The notes under the pieces were generated by a model. The model saw only the letters and a program-made list of their open reading frames with translations. It was not told the DNA's origin and did not search any database. A program made the position numbers and the translations under genes. This document shows, piece after piece, positions 1-8,876 of a stretch of DNA of 64,000 nt (the stretch's first letter is position 1; each line of letters opens with the position of its first letter). Location of the stretch: the NCBI RefSeq assembly GCF_020529025.1, contig NZ_JACNMM010000008.1:62001-126000 (forward strand), given 5' to 3'. Source of the stretch: Oceaniglobus trochenteri. GTDB taxonomy: Bacteria > Pseudomonadota > Alphaproteobacteria > Rhodobacterales > Rhodobacteraceae.

Positions 1-1167
1 CTGGACGCCCTTATCGCGCAGGTCGTGGCCGAGGGACGGCTGACCGCCACCGACGACGTGCAGCACGCCATCGACAATTCCGATGCCTCGTTCATTGCCG
101 TCGGCACCCCCTCGGCGCCCGATGGTTCGGTGGGCCTTAGCTATGTCACCGCGGTCTGTGAAAACATCGGCCGGGCGCTGGCCAACAAGGATGGCAAGCA
201 TTCGGTCGTCATCCGAAGCACCATCGTGCCGGGCTCTTGCGAGGGCACCTGCATTCCGGCGCTGGAAAAGGCCAGCGGCAAGACGGCGGGCGAAGGGTTC
301 GGCGTGGGCTATTACCCCGAGTTCCTGCGCGAAAGCACCGCGATCGAGGATTACTATGACCCCGGCCTGATCGTCTTTGGCGCGCTTGACGATTACACCA
401 CGCAGATCCTGACCGAGCTGAACCAGGGCCTGGGCTGCAAGATCCACGTCGTCGATCTGCGTACCGCCGAGATGGTGAAATACACCTCGAACACCTGGCG
501 GGCGGTCAAGGTGACCTTCGCGAACGAGATCGGCAACATCGCCAAGGCCAGCGGGCTGGACGGGCAGACGGTGATGGAGATCCTGTGTTCCGACAAGAAG
601 GTCAACATTTCCTCGTATTTCATGCGCCCGGGCTTTGCCTTTGGGGGGTCGTGCCTGCCCAAGGACGTGCGGGCGCTGCGTCACCTGGCCAGCGAGCTGG
701 ACACGCCGGCGCATATCCTGAATGCCGTGCTGGAAGCCAACGAAAGCCAGATCAAGCGGGCCGAGCAGATGGTGCTGGCCAGCGGCGCAAAGAAGGTCGG
801 CTTTGTCGGCATCAGCTTCAAGCCCGGCACCGACGACATGCGCGAAAGCCCCCTGGCCGAACTGGCCGCCCGGCTGATCGCCAAGGGCCTGCAGGTGGAA
901 ATCTACGATCCCTTCGTTTTCGAAGCCTATGCCAACGCCAATTCCACCGCCGGGCGCGGCAATGACGTGATCCCCGACCTGGCCGACCGCATGGTCGAAA
1001 GCCTGGATGCGCTGATCGACGAAAGCGGCGCGGTTCTGGTGGGCAACTTCTATGGCGAGACGGTGCAGAAGCTGGAAGAGGCGGCCAAGTCGCGCCCGGT
1101 TCTCGATCTGACCCGCCTGAACCGCAAGATGGTATCGGGCGGGAACTACGAGGGAATCTGTTGGTAG
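1..1167 (+). CDS. algD: GDP-mannose 6-dehydrogenase, 5' end cut off by the window
   Basis: Oxidises GDP-mannose to GDP-mannuronate in the cytoplasm, the committed step that supplies the monomer for alginate-type polymers. The frame is open from base 1, so the start codon and the N-terminal Rossmann NAD site lie upstream; 388 residues are visible of about 436 usual for the family. The catalytic cysteine block GFAFGGSCLPKDVRAL (bases about 628-678) matches the AlgD subgroup rather than UDP-glucose dehydrogenases. The substrate-binding stretch YPEFLRESTA and the C-terminal nucleotide-sugar domain (KVGFVGISFKPGTDDMRESP) are intact. It stops at TAG, 14 bases before the alg8 start, and heads the visible operon. 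Nothing looks damaged. Confidence 0.93.
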   Translation: MDALIAQVVAEGRLTATDDVQHAIDNSDASFIAVGTPSAPDGSVGLSYVTAVCENIGRALANKDGKHSVVIRSTIVPGSCEGTCIPALEKASGKTAGEGFGVGYYPEFLRESTAIEDYYDPGLIVFGALDDYTTQILTELNQGLGCKIHVVDLRTAEMVKYTSNTWRAVKVTFANEIGNIAKASGLDGQTVMEILCSDKKVNISSYFMRPGFAFGGSCLPKDVRALRHLASELDTPAHILNAVLEANESQIKRAEQMVLASGAKKVGFVGISFKPGTDDMRESPLAELAARLIAKGLQVEIYDPFVFEAYANANSTAGRGNDVIPDLADRMVESLDALIDESGAVLVGNFYGETVQKLEEAAKSRPVLDLTRLNRKMVSGGNYEGICW

Positions 1168-1181
1168 GATAGGCGCAGCCG

Positions 1182-2657
1182 GTGTTCAACATCCTGACAC
1201 ATATCGCCTATTTTGCAGTGGTCATCCTTTTGGCATCGACGGTGCCGAAGGGATACCTCGGCTCGCTTGAAGGGGTCGAGGCGTCGCTGTTCATCATCGG
1301 CTTTCTGGGCGCCTGGCGGTACAGCTGGGCGACCCTGAACTTCACCCGTGCGATGTGGTTCCGCAAGGTGGCTTATCCCCGCCGCAAGGCCCGGGCGATC
1401 CGTGCCTTCCACAACGACGGACGGCGCAGCCATACCTATTTCCTTGTCACCTCGTACATGGTTGAGCCGGAAACCACCGTGCCCGTCTATCGCAGTGTGT
1501 TCGAGGCGGCAGCCCGGGCGCGCGACGGGGCCACCATCGTTTCGTCGGTGGTGGATGGGGCCGACGCGCGCCTGATCCGGGCGGTGTTTGAAACCATGCC
1601 CATGGACATGGGCGGAGTGAAGCTGGTGATCGACCGTATTCCCGCCAACGGCAAGCGTGACGCGCTGGCGCGAACGCTGCGCGTGATCGGCGCCGATGCC
1701 CCCAGCACGCGCGACATCCTGGTGTTCGTGGATGGCGATACCATGGTGCCGCGCGACATCGCGGCGCAATCCGCGCCCTGGTTCGTCGATCCGAAGGTGG
1801 GCGCGCTGACCACCGATGAAGGCGTGGTGATCGAGAAGAAGAACCTGTTTCGCGACTGGTTCATCATGCGTTTCAACCAGCGCCAGGTCATGATGTGCTC
1901 CATGGGGCTGTCGCGGCGGGTTCTGACGCTGACGGGCCGCATGTCGGTGTTTCGCGCCAGCCTTGCCACCGATCCCGATTTCATCGACCAGGTGCGTGAC
2001 GATTTCCTCGATCACTGGCGGCTGGGCCGGGTGAAGTTCCTGACCGGCGACGACAAGTCGACATGGTTCTGGCTGCTGAAAAGCGGGTATCAGATGCTGT
2101 ATCTGCCCGACGTGCGGTCCTGGTCGATGGAGACGCAGCCCCGCCCCACCTTCCTCGGGTCTTCCCAGGTTCTGATGACGCGCTGGTTCGGCAACATGAT
2201 GCGCACCAATGGCCGCGCCTTGCGTGAAAGCCCCCGCAAGATCGGGCTGTTCACCTGGTGGTCGGTGCTGGATCAGCGGGTGTCGATGTGGACAACCCTT
2301 GTCGGCCCGATCACGGTTCTGCTGGCGGCGATGTTGCATGACGTGTCGGTCATTCCGCTCTACCTCGCTTGGGTGATGACGACGCGCTATGTGTTCTGCA
2401 TCATCATATCGCTGTTTCGCGGAACCTGGTTTCCGATCACCCACCCGCCGATCCTGTATTTTTCACAGGTGGTCGGCGCCGCGGTGAAGACCTTTGTCTT
2501 CTACCGCCTCGACAAGCAGAAGTGGACCCGCCAGGGCGCGGGCGGACGGGCGGCCCTGACCACCGGGCAGCGCATCCGCGCGCGCGAATCCGCGGTCCAT
2601 CATGTTCTCGCGCTCGTCTGGCTGACGCTGGCGATCCTTTATCTGACCAAAGTCTGA
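1182..2657 (+). CDS. alg8: Alginate-type polymerase, family 2 glycosyltransferase Alg8
   Basis: Inner-membrane processive beta-glycosyltransferase that polymerises GDP-mannuronate and starts export. GTG start; 491 residues, close to Pseudomonas Alg8 (about 494). It has N-terminal membrane segments (roughly residues 5-25 and 32-50), a cytoplasmic GT2 domain with the DxD-type motif VFVDGDTMVP, the acceptor motif TGDDKST and a QxxRW-like segment (QVLMTRWFGNMMRTN), then C-terminal membrane segments. All polymerase signature residues I can recognise are present, in contrast to several downstream modification genes. Neighbours algD and alg44 support the assignment over cellulose or hyaluronan synthase. 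The actual polymer is inferred, not shown. Confidence 0.9.
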   Translation: MFNILTHIAYFAVVILLASTVPKGYLGSLEGVEASLFIIGFLGAWRYSWATLNFTRAMWFRKVAYPRRKARAIRAFHNDGRRSHTYFLVTSYMVEPETTVPVYRSVFEAAARARDGATIVSSVVDGADARLIRAVFETMPMDMGGVKLVIDRIPANGKRDALARTLRVIGADAPSTRDILVFVDGDTMVPRDIAAQSAPWFVDPKVGALTTDEGVVIEKKNLFRDWFIMRFNQRQVMMCSMGLSRRVLTLTGRMSVFRASLATDPDFIDQVRDDFLDHWRLGRVKFLTGDDKSTWFWLLKSGYQMLYLPDVRSWSMETQPRPTFLGSSQVLMTRWFGNMMRTNGRALRESPRKIGLFTWWSVLDQRVSMWTTLVGPITVLLAAMLHDVSVIPLYLAWVMTTRYVFCIIISLFRGTWFPITHPPILYFSQVVGAAVKTFVFYRLDKQKWTRQGAGGRAALTTGQRIRARESAVHHVLALVWLTLAILYLTKV

Positions 2658-2688
2658 TGTTTGACTTCGCAATTTCCGGAGACCGGCA

Positions 2689-3747
2689 ATGAACGATCAT
2701 TCCGATATTCCAACCGACGCCGCGGCGCCGATTCCGTCCGAATTCCTGTTCGACAAGGAACACCCGGTGCTGCCCGTTCCATTCACGGCACGCATCGGCG
2801 AGGGCAAGTTCGCGGGTTCGGGGCTGTCGCTGACCGCGGCCTATCTCTCGGTGCCGCTGGGGCGCGGCTATCTGCGGGTGGGGGATCGCCAGGTCGCCAA
2901 GCTTGAGTTCAACTTCGAGGGTTTCACCATCGACCTTTTTCCCGAGGTGCGCGTCGCCCAGGTGTCCGAAGACGAGGCGGTGGTGCAGTTCACCGACCCG
3001 ACCGGCGCCCATCTGCCGCAGCTGCGCTATATCCTGAACAGCTTCATCGCGGGCGATTTCGTCTCGCTTGGTGCGATGCTCAGCTATACGGGGCCGGCGA
3101 AACCGAAGATCACCAAAAGCGACCTGGGCGCAAGCGAGGTGGGCGCGCGCAGCATCCGGCGGATCGGGGCGGTGGTGCTTTCGGTTCTTCTGATCGTGCT
3201 GGCGGCCGGGTCGATCTGGCAACGCTATACCACGTCCTATGAACCGCGCCCGGTGTTCATCGCGCGCAGCGGCGATGAGATGCGCGCCACCAGCGCCGGG
3301 CAGATCACCGTGTTCAACCCCGCCGCCAAGGCGGGCGAGGTGGTCTATGCCATCAGCGCCAACACCGGCGACACGTTGAACTTCATGCTGCCCTGCGACT
3401 GCGAAATCGCCTTCGAGGACGGCATCTTCGAAGGCGCCACTGTTCTTCCTTCAGACCCAATTCTGACAATCTTCGATGATAGTGCTGCCGTCAGGGTGCA
3501 AACCCAGATGAGCGTCGAGGGGCTGACCAAGGCGATGAACGGTGAACGGGTCTATCTCGATCTCAGCGACGGGCGCACGGTGCCGGTGCAGGTTGTCCAG
3601 ACTTCGGCCACCAACGCGGCCGCACAGCGGGGCGATCTTTACATGCCCGTGGTGCTTCTGGCCGAAGAGGGCGCGCTGAGCGTCGGGGACGTGGGCAAAC
3701 CGGCGCGGGTGCGGCTGGCCAGATCGCTGTTCGGCGGCGTGATCTGA
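2689..3747 (+). CDS. alg44: Alg44-like polymerase co-subunit with degenerate PilZ domain
   Basis: In Pseudomonas, Alg44 binds c-di-GMP through an N-terminal PilZ domain and activates Alg8; its periplasmic part resembles membrane-fusion adaptors. This 352-residue protein has that layout: an N-terminal beta-rich domain (about 20-120), one membrane segment (about 160-178, VVLSVLLIVLAAGSI) and a periplasmic beta-barrel and hairpin region to the end. The PilZ signature (RxxxR followed by D/NxSxxG) is not visible. The equivalent region reads EHPVLPVPFTARIGEG and then GSGLSLTAAYL, so the arginines and the DxSxxG loop appear lost. ATG start; the family is supported by position between alg8 and algA. 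Confidence 0.82.
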   Translation: MNDHSDIPTDAAAPIPSEFLFDKEHPVLPVPFTARIGEGKFAGSGLSLTAAYLSVPLGRGYLRVGDRQVAKLEFNFEGFTIDLFPEVRVAQVSEDEAVVQFTDPTGAHLPQLRYILNSFIAGDFVSLGAMLSYTGPAKPKITKSDLGASEVGARSIRRIGAVVLSVLLIVLAAGSIWQRYTTSYEPRPVFIARSGDEMRATSAGQITVFNPAAKAGEVVYAISANTGDTLNFMLPCDCEIAFEDGIFEGATVLPSDPILTIFDDSAAVRVQTQMSVEGLTKAMNGERVYLDLSDGRTVPVQVVQTSATNAAAQRGDLYMPVVLLAEEGALSVGDVGKPARVRLARSLFGGVI

Positions 3748-3770
3748 AAGCGAGAGGAAGGGGTTCGACC

Positions 3771-5246
3771 ATGACGGGGATTCATCCTCTCATCATCTGC
3801 GGTGGAAACGGGACGCGGCTTTGGCCGATGTCGCGCACCGAAAGCCCCAAGCAGTTTCAGCGCATCGGCGGCGAAGCCTCGTTCACGTTCTTCCAGACGG
3901 CGGTGCAGCGGCACCGGGGCGCCGGGTTCGAAGCTCCGGTCATCGTGTCGTCGGTGCGCCACCGCAACACCGTTGCCGGGCAACTGGCCCAGATCGGCTG
4001 CGAGGCCGAGCTGATCTTCGAACCGATGGGGCGCAACACCGGCCCCGCCGTTCTGGCCGCCGCCCTTGTCCTTCAGGCCCGCGATCCCGGGGCGATCATG
4101 CTGGTGGTGCCGGCCGATCACGTGATCGAGGGCGATTTGAACACAACCATCCTGTCCATGCGTGCGGCGGCGCGCGAAGGGCATATCATCACCTTCGGGA
4201 TCAAGCCGCGCCATGCGGAAACCGGCTTTGGCTATATCACCGACGGCGGCCCGATTGCCGAACACCCCGGCCTGCACCGGGTTCACCGCTTCGTCGAAAA
4301 GCCGCCCCTGCGCAAGGCGCGGCTTCTGGTGGAAAGCGAAATCGCCTATTGGGCCTCGGGGATCAGCATGTTTTCAGCCTCTGTTCTTATCGAAGAATAC
4401 CGCCGGTACGACCCCGAAAGCCTGGCCGCGGTGCAACAGGCGCTGGACAGCGGCAAGAGCAACGATCGCGGTCTTCTTCTGAATCCCGATCACTTTCAGC
4501 AGGCCGCCAGCCTGCCCACGGAACAGGTGGTCTTCGAGAAATCCCCCAGGGTCGCGCTTGCCCCGCTGGACGTTCAGTGGAGCGACGTGGGAAGCTGGTC
4601 GGCGATGTACGGCATTTCCCAGCCCAACCACGACGGAAACGTGTTGCAGGGCGACGTGATCGCGGTCGAGACCCGCAATTCCCTTGTGCGCAGCGACACC
4701 CGGCTGGTTTCGGTCGTCGGCCTGTCGGATGTCATCATCATCGACACCCCCGACGCCCTGCTTGTCACCCGGGTGGGCCATTGCCAGAACGTCAAGAAGG
4801 TGGCCGAACACCTGAAGGCCGCCCAGCGTTCGGAGGCGGAAAAGCACCGGACCAGCACGGCCGAGTGGGGCAGCTGCACGCAGCTTGTGGACAGGAACGG
4901 TCTGAACCTGTCGTCGGTCACGCTGAAACCCGGGGCAGGGTTCGAGATCGACCCGGCGGGCCTGCGCGAAATCACCATGGTGGCGGGGGCGCTGGACATC
5001 ACCTCGGGCACGACGCGAACCGCGCTGGAGGAAGGCGGGCGCGCGCAACTGGACGCCAGCGCGATCAGCCGCATCGTCAACACCACGGATCGCGAGGCCG
5101 AGTTCGTGATCATGACGCAATCGGCCACCCTTGGCCTGATCGACAGCATCAACGCCTTGCCCGGTGGCGCAGCGGGGGCCGAGCCCGCGCAGACCCCGGG
5201 GCAGGCGACAGGGGAAGGTGCCGCGCCCGATGCCCGCAGTGCCTGA
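3771..5246 (+). CDS. algA: Mannose-1-phosphate guanylyltransferase, AlgA-type, degenerate isomerase domain
   Basis: Makes GDP-mannose from mannose-1-phosphate and GTP, feeding AlgD. The nucleotidyltransferase domain (residues 1 to about 350) is well kept: GGNGTRLWPMSR with SPKQF near residues 11-29, FGIKPRHAETGFGYI, FVEKPP and the sugar-binding VQWSDVGSWSAMY. The C-terminal cupin, which in bifunctional AlgA carries phosphomannose isomerase with a QMHHHRAEHW metal site, is present by length (491 residues) but reads GFEIDPAGLREITMVAGAL there. The metal ligands are therefore missing, and isomerase activity is doubtful. RBS gagaggaagg lies just before the ATG. The end overlaps the next gene by 17 bases. 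Confidence 0.9.
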   Translation: MTGIHPLIICGGNGTRLWPMSRTESPKQFQRIGGEASFTFFQTAVQRHRGAGFEAPVIVSSVRHRNTVAGQLAQIGCEAELIFEPMGRNTGPAVLAAALVLQARDPGAIMLVVPADHVIEGDLNTTILSMRAAAREGHIITFGIKPRHAETGFGYITDGGPIAEHPGLHRVHRFVEKPPLRKARLLVESEIAYWASGISMFSASVLIEEYRRYDPESLAAVQQALDSGKSNDRGLLLNPDHFQQAASLPTEQVVFEKSPRVALAPLDVQWSDVGSWSAMYGISQPNHDGNVLQGDVIAVETRNSLVRSDTRLVSVVGLSDVIIIDTPDALLVTRVGHCQNVKKVAEHLKAAQRSEAEKHRTSTAEWGSCTQLVDRNGLNLSSVTLKPGAGFEIDPAGLREITMVAGALDITSGTTRTALEEGGRAQLDASAISRIVNTTDREAEFVIMTQSATLGLIDSINALPGGAAGAEPAQTPGQATGEGAAPDARSA

Positions 5247-6768
5247 CGCCCTTGGCACCCTGCTGCGCCGCCTTCTGCCCGGGCTGATCTGCTGCCTGTG
5301 CTGGGTCGGCCTTGCCCAAGCCGCCCCCGACCGCCCCGAGGGAAAAGTAGTGCGCGACGGGGTCGCGGCGCTGGCGGCCCTGCTGGACGATCCGGCGCGG
5401 CGCGCGGCATCGGCCCCCGCCCTGCTGCACGAGGCGGGGCTGGCCGACCGGCTGACCCCGCAGGCCCGCATGCCCGCCTTGCCCGGGCCCGTCACCTCGC
5501 CCGCGAAGGTCACCGCGCAGCCGCTGGACATGCGCCTTGCCATGACCATGCTCAGCCAGGTTGTGGGTGCAACCGATACCGGTGCCGTTCTGGCCGCTCA
5601 GGGTCCGGTGGGGGAGATGCGCGCGCTGGTGATCCAGAAGGGTGACGCGACCCTTGCCGATGTTGCCGCGATGCTGGCCGAACACGGGTTGCAACCGGCG
5701 ACGGACGCGGCCGGGGGCCTGACGCTGCGGGTGCCGCTGGTGATCTGGGGCGAGGGCGCGCTGATCCTGTCGCCAGGGCAGATCCTGCGGCTCAGCCGGG
5801 CCGACGGCGCCTTCCTGATGAACTTCGGCCACCTGCAGATGACCGGCGCCGAGGTAAGCGCCGTGGGCGGTGAAAACCCGCACGAACCGCGCTTTGCCCC
5901 CTTCGTCACCGTGACGGGCAGCGGCAGCTTTCACATTGCCGACAGCCGCTTTGTCGACCTGGGGTTCGGGCTGTCGCGCACCTTTGGCGGCTTTTCGGTC
6001 ATGCGCAACACGCTGATGATCGCGCGCAATGCCTCGTTCATCCGCGATAGCCTGTTTCTGCGCAACGCCTCGGTGGTGATCAGCGCGGCCAGCGGCGTGA
6101 CGATCTCGGGCAACCGGATCGAGGGGGCGCGCGGCCCCGGGATGATCGTTGCGGGCAGCGCGCGGGCGCGCATCCTGTCGAACATCTTTGCCGGCGATGC
6201 CGAGTTCAACGCCCTTCAGGTGGTCGAAGGGTCGGTCGATGCGGTGATCGAGGGCAACGTGGTGATGGGGGGGGCACGCTCGGGCATCGTGGTGCGCAGC
6301 GCCAGCCACCGCCCCTTCATCGCGCGGAATATCGTGTGGCACCGCACCGGCGGCGGCCTGACCGTCGATAAATCGGACTGCGCCAGCATCCTGTCGAACA
6401 TCGTTCTGGACAACAGCCAGAAGGGGATCGAGGTGCGCAGCAGCGAAGGCAGCCTGGTGCGCGACAACCGCGTGTTGTCCAACCGCAGTGCCGGGCTGTG
6501 GATTTCGGCACAGGTGCCGGGCGCGCGCACCTTTCTTGAGGGCAACGTGCTTCAGGGCAACCGCTCGGGGTTGGCGACGGCCACGGCCGGGCAGGTGGTG
6601 ATGGCGGGCAATGATTTCCGCGGTCAGTTTCCGCGCTTCCTGTCGGGGGATGTGGCGGGGCAAAGCCGCCACATCGCGCTGAACCTCGATGGCAAGACGC
6701 CCTTCGTCCTGACGGCGGCGGGCATTGCGGATCGCCCCGGTGCCATCGCGCCCTGCGCGCAGGATTGA
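5230..6768 (+). CDS. algG: AlgG-like periplasmic parallel beta-helix protein, epimerase motif absent
   Basis: Family role: AlgG converts mannuronate to guluronate in the growing polymer and shields it from lysis in the periplasm. I chose the ATG at 5230 inside the algA end because it follows AGGGGAAGG and begins a signal peptide (to about residue 22, ending GLAQA); 512 residues versus about 540 for AlgG. A segment resembling AlgG (LRLSRADGAFLMNFGHLQM) precedes repeated beta-helix rungs of the form xxISGNRIxGx. The AlgG catalytic motif DPHDR is nowhere in the protein; the likely matching rungs read GMIVAGSARARILSN and GIVVRSASHRPFIARN. The fold is convincing, but C5-epimerase activity is doubtful. 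Confidence 0.8.
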   Translation: MPAVPDALGTLLRRLLPGLICCLCWVGLAQAAPDRPEGKVVRDGVAALAALLDDPARRAASAPALLHEAGLADRLTPQARMPALPGPVTSPAKVTAQPLDMRLAMTMLSQVVGATDTGAVLAAQGPVGEMRALVIQKGDATLADVAAMLAEHGLQPATDAAGGLTLRVPLVIWGEGALILSPGQILRLSRADGAFLMNFGHLQMTGAEVSAVGGENPHEPRFAPFVTVTGSGSFHIADSRFVDLGFGLSRTFGGFSVMRNTLMIARNASFIRDSLFLRNASVVISAASGVTISGNRIEGARGPGMIVAGSARARILSNIFAGDAEFNALQVVEGSVDAVIEGNVVMGGARSGIVVRSASHRPFIARNIVWHRTGGGLTVDKSDCASILSNIVLDNSQKGIEVRSSEGSLVRDNRVLSNRSAGLWISAQVPGARTFLEGNVLQGNRSGLATATAGQVVMAGNDFRGQFPRFLSGDVAGQSRHIALNLDGKTPFVLTAAGIADRPGAIAPCAQD

Positions 6769-6780
6769 ACGGGGGATGGA

Positions 6781-7551
6781 ATGACATTTCGCCTGACCTG
6801 CCTTGCCGCCGCGCTGGCGCTGGCCCTCGGCTCCGGGGTGGGGGCGCAGGGGCTGCGCCTGTCGATGCCCCCCGACCCTGAATCCAGCGCGATCAGCGTC
6901 GTCACCGACCGGGGCCTGACCCGCACCACGCAACTGCCCACCAGCGCCCTGCGGGCCGCCCGGCGTGCCATGAACCGGGGCGCGCGGTTGGACACTGCCA
7001 CCCTGCGCGCCCTGGCCGACAGGGGCGATGGCCTGGCCGCCTGGCGGTTGACCAAGCGTTTGCAGGCCATGGGCAACGATGCCACGCCGTCTGATGTGGC
7101 CCATTACGCCGCCATCGCGGCGGGGCAGGGGCGCGTCTATGCGCTGGACGACATGATCGTGGCCATGCGCCGCCTGGCGCCGGTGGGCGAACCGGCGGCG
7201 CGGCTCGACCGGTTGGTCCGGGTGCTTTACGCCCATGCCTGGGCGGGCAATGCCCTGGCGCTGGATGCGGTGATCGAATTCAACGGCGAAGGCCGGCTTC
7301 TGGGCGCGCTTTCCGATGCGACGCGCGACAGGATCATGGCCCAGGCCGCCACCATGGACGGGCGGGTCGAACTTGGCCTTGCGCTGAACCTGCTGGCCAG
7401 GGCGGCACCGACACCGGACGAGGTGGCGCAGGCGCGCCGCTATCTGGCGCGGGCGGCGCAGTCGCGAAAACTGGCGGTGATGACGACGGCGCAAAACGTG
7501 ATCGCGCTGCTTGATGCCCGCACGGCGCAGGCCACTGCGGCGGAGAACTGA
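6781..7551 (+). CDS. Periplasmic helical-repeat protein of unknown function in alginate-like operon
   Basis: Not a gene I recognise. 256 residues with a clear signal peptide (hydrophobic to about residue 22, cleavage near GVGAQG). The mature part is Ala- and Leu-rich and helical, with Sel1/TPR-like spacing (LADRGDGLAAWRLTKRLQAMG; ARRYLARAAQSRKLAVMTTA). It starts 12 bases after the algG-like stop and ends 15 bases before the algX-like start, so it is co-transcribed. No counterpart stands at this place in the Pseudomonas alginate operon, and AlgF there is beta-rich, so it is unlikely to be AlgF. A scaffold role in a periplasmic polysaccharide complex is inference from location and fold only. 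Confidence 0.7.
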   Translation: MTFRLTCLAAALALALGSGVGAQGLRLSMPPDPESSAISVVTDRGLTRTTQLPTSALRAARRAMNRGARLDTATLRALADRGDGLAAWRLTKRLQAMGNDATPSDVAHYAAIAAGQGRVYALDDMIVAMRRLAPVGEPAARLDRLVRVLYAHAWAGNALALDAVIEFNGEGRLLGALSDATRDRIMAQAATMDGRVELGLALNLLARAAPTPDEVAQARRYLARAAQSRKLAVMTTAQNVIALLDARTAQATAAEN

Positions 7552-7566
7552 GGCTTGGAGACAGCG

Positions 7567-8874
7567 ATGATACGACGGATGGTCCTGGCCCTGTTCTGCG
7601 GGCTGGCAGGCGCGGTCCAGGCGCAGGCGCAATCGGCCTATGGGTGCAGCAACCTGCCCGGACGGGGCGATCTTCCCGTGGTCGAGGGGCTGAACGGCGT
7701 GTTCTTCCGCGTGCAGCCGGATCTGCGCAACTTCTTTGATTTCTCGGACCAGACGGTCGAGAGGCTGGGGGAGTTCTCGGATGCCCTGGCGGCCAACGGT
7801 ACCCGGCTGATCCTGCTGCCGGTGCCGACGAAAAGCCTAGCCATGCCCGGTTCCCTGACCGCCGAGACCGAGGATTTCGGCTTTGACCCCGACCTGGCCA
7901 CGACGGTCTATCTTGATATCGTCAAGCGGCTTGAGGATCGCGGCATCGCCACCGCCGATGCCCGCCGCGCCATGGTGCAGGCCCAGGCCAGCGCGCCAGC
8001 CTATTTCCAGGTCGATCACCGCTGGACCGTGTCGGGCGCGCGCCTGGCCGCGCAGGCCGTGGCCGCGCGCCTGTCGGGGGTGACCGGGGGGCAGGGGGCG
8101 CAAATCGCCACCCGGCAAGGGGACGAGGTTGTTCTGCCCTCGCATATGTACGCGCAGATCCAGCAGCACTGCCAGATGATGGTGCCCCCCGTCGCCACGC
8201 CCGAGGTTCACGCCCAAGGCCCCAACGGTGTTCAGCGCCCCGAGGATACATCGCTGTTTTCGGGGCTTTTGAAGGGGGGCGGCATCGCGGTGGTGGGCAC
8301 CGAATACACGGGTGAGCCAGTGACGAATTTCCCCGCCCTTCTGGCCGAAGCGACCGGCCAGGAGGTGGGCCATTACACCGTCGAGGGCGGCGGCGCCTTC
8401 GCCGCGATCAGCAGCTATCTGACATCGCCCGCCTTTCGCGCCGCGCGCCCCGCCGCGCTGGTCTGGGAAATGCCGGTGGTGGCCGAGCTGGCCCATGCCG
8501 GGGATCAGCCCATGCGCGAACTGATCGCCATGGCGGGCGATACCTGCACCGTATCGCTCAAGGTGTTCTCGACACCCGGCACCGACTGGATCAGCGTCGA
8601 TCTGGAAGATCTGGACCCGGCGCAGGACCATACGCTGTTCCTGGATGCCGCGGGGGTGGCCAGCCGCGAGGCGCGGTTCATCTTCCGTGCCCGCAACGGC
8701 GAGACGCGGGCGCGCACGATCCTGCGCCACCCCGGCCAGGTGCACAACGGGCGCTTTGCCATGCCGCTGTCGGGGCTTTGGCCTGAAGGCGCCGTCTCGG
8801 TCGAAATCGAACTGCTGGCAAATTTCGGCACCGCGCCGCGTGTCCTTGCCTGCACCTACTCCGGGAAGGGCTGA
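7567..8874 (+). CDS. algX: AlgX-like periplasmic SGNH protein, catalytic triad apparently disrupted
   Basis: AlgX O-acetylates the polymer in the periplasm, with an SGNH domain followed by a carbohydrate-binding module. Start ATG 7567 is preferred over TTG 7555: ggag lies just upstream and a signal peptide follows (to about AQAQA). The SGNH part (about 30-315) aligns by eye with AlgX at YFQVDHRWTVSGARLAAQ, VVGTEYTGEPVTNF and EGGGAFAAISSYLTS. AlgX has DHHW and GTS at the first two sites. Here the second histidine is arginine and the nucleophile serine is glutamate. The C-terminal beta domain (about 320-435) fits the binding module. Acetyltransferase activity is therefore doubtful although the fold seems kept. 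Confidence 0.82.
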   Translation: MIRRMVLALFCGLAGAVQAQAQSAYGCSNLPGRGDLPVVEGLNGVFFRVQPDLRNFFDFSDQTVERLGEFSDALAANGTRLILLPVPTKSLAMPGSLTAETEDFGFDPDLATTVYLDIVKRLEDRGIATADARRAMVQAQASAPAYFQVDHRWTVSGARLAAQAVAARLSGVTGGQGAQIATRQGDEVVLPSHMYAQIQQHCQMMVPPVATPEVHAQGPNGVQRPEDTSLFSGLLKGGGIAVVGTEYTGEPVTNFPALLAEATGQEVGHYTVEGGGAFAAISSYLTSPAFRAARPAALVWEMPVVAELAHAGDQPMRELIAMAGDTCTVSLKVFSTPGTDWISVDLEDLDPAQDHTLFLDAAGVASREARFIFRARNGETRARTILRHPGQVHNGRFAMPLSGLWPEGAVSVEIELLANFGTAPRVLACTYSGKG

Positions 8875-8876
8875 CC

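Noticed and set aside
5149-7632. 827-codon minus-strand frame opposite the algG-like region
   Set aside because: Typical high-GC shadow frame: His/Arg/Gln-rich composition, no motifs, opposed by signal-peptide-bearing genes with ribosome sites.
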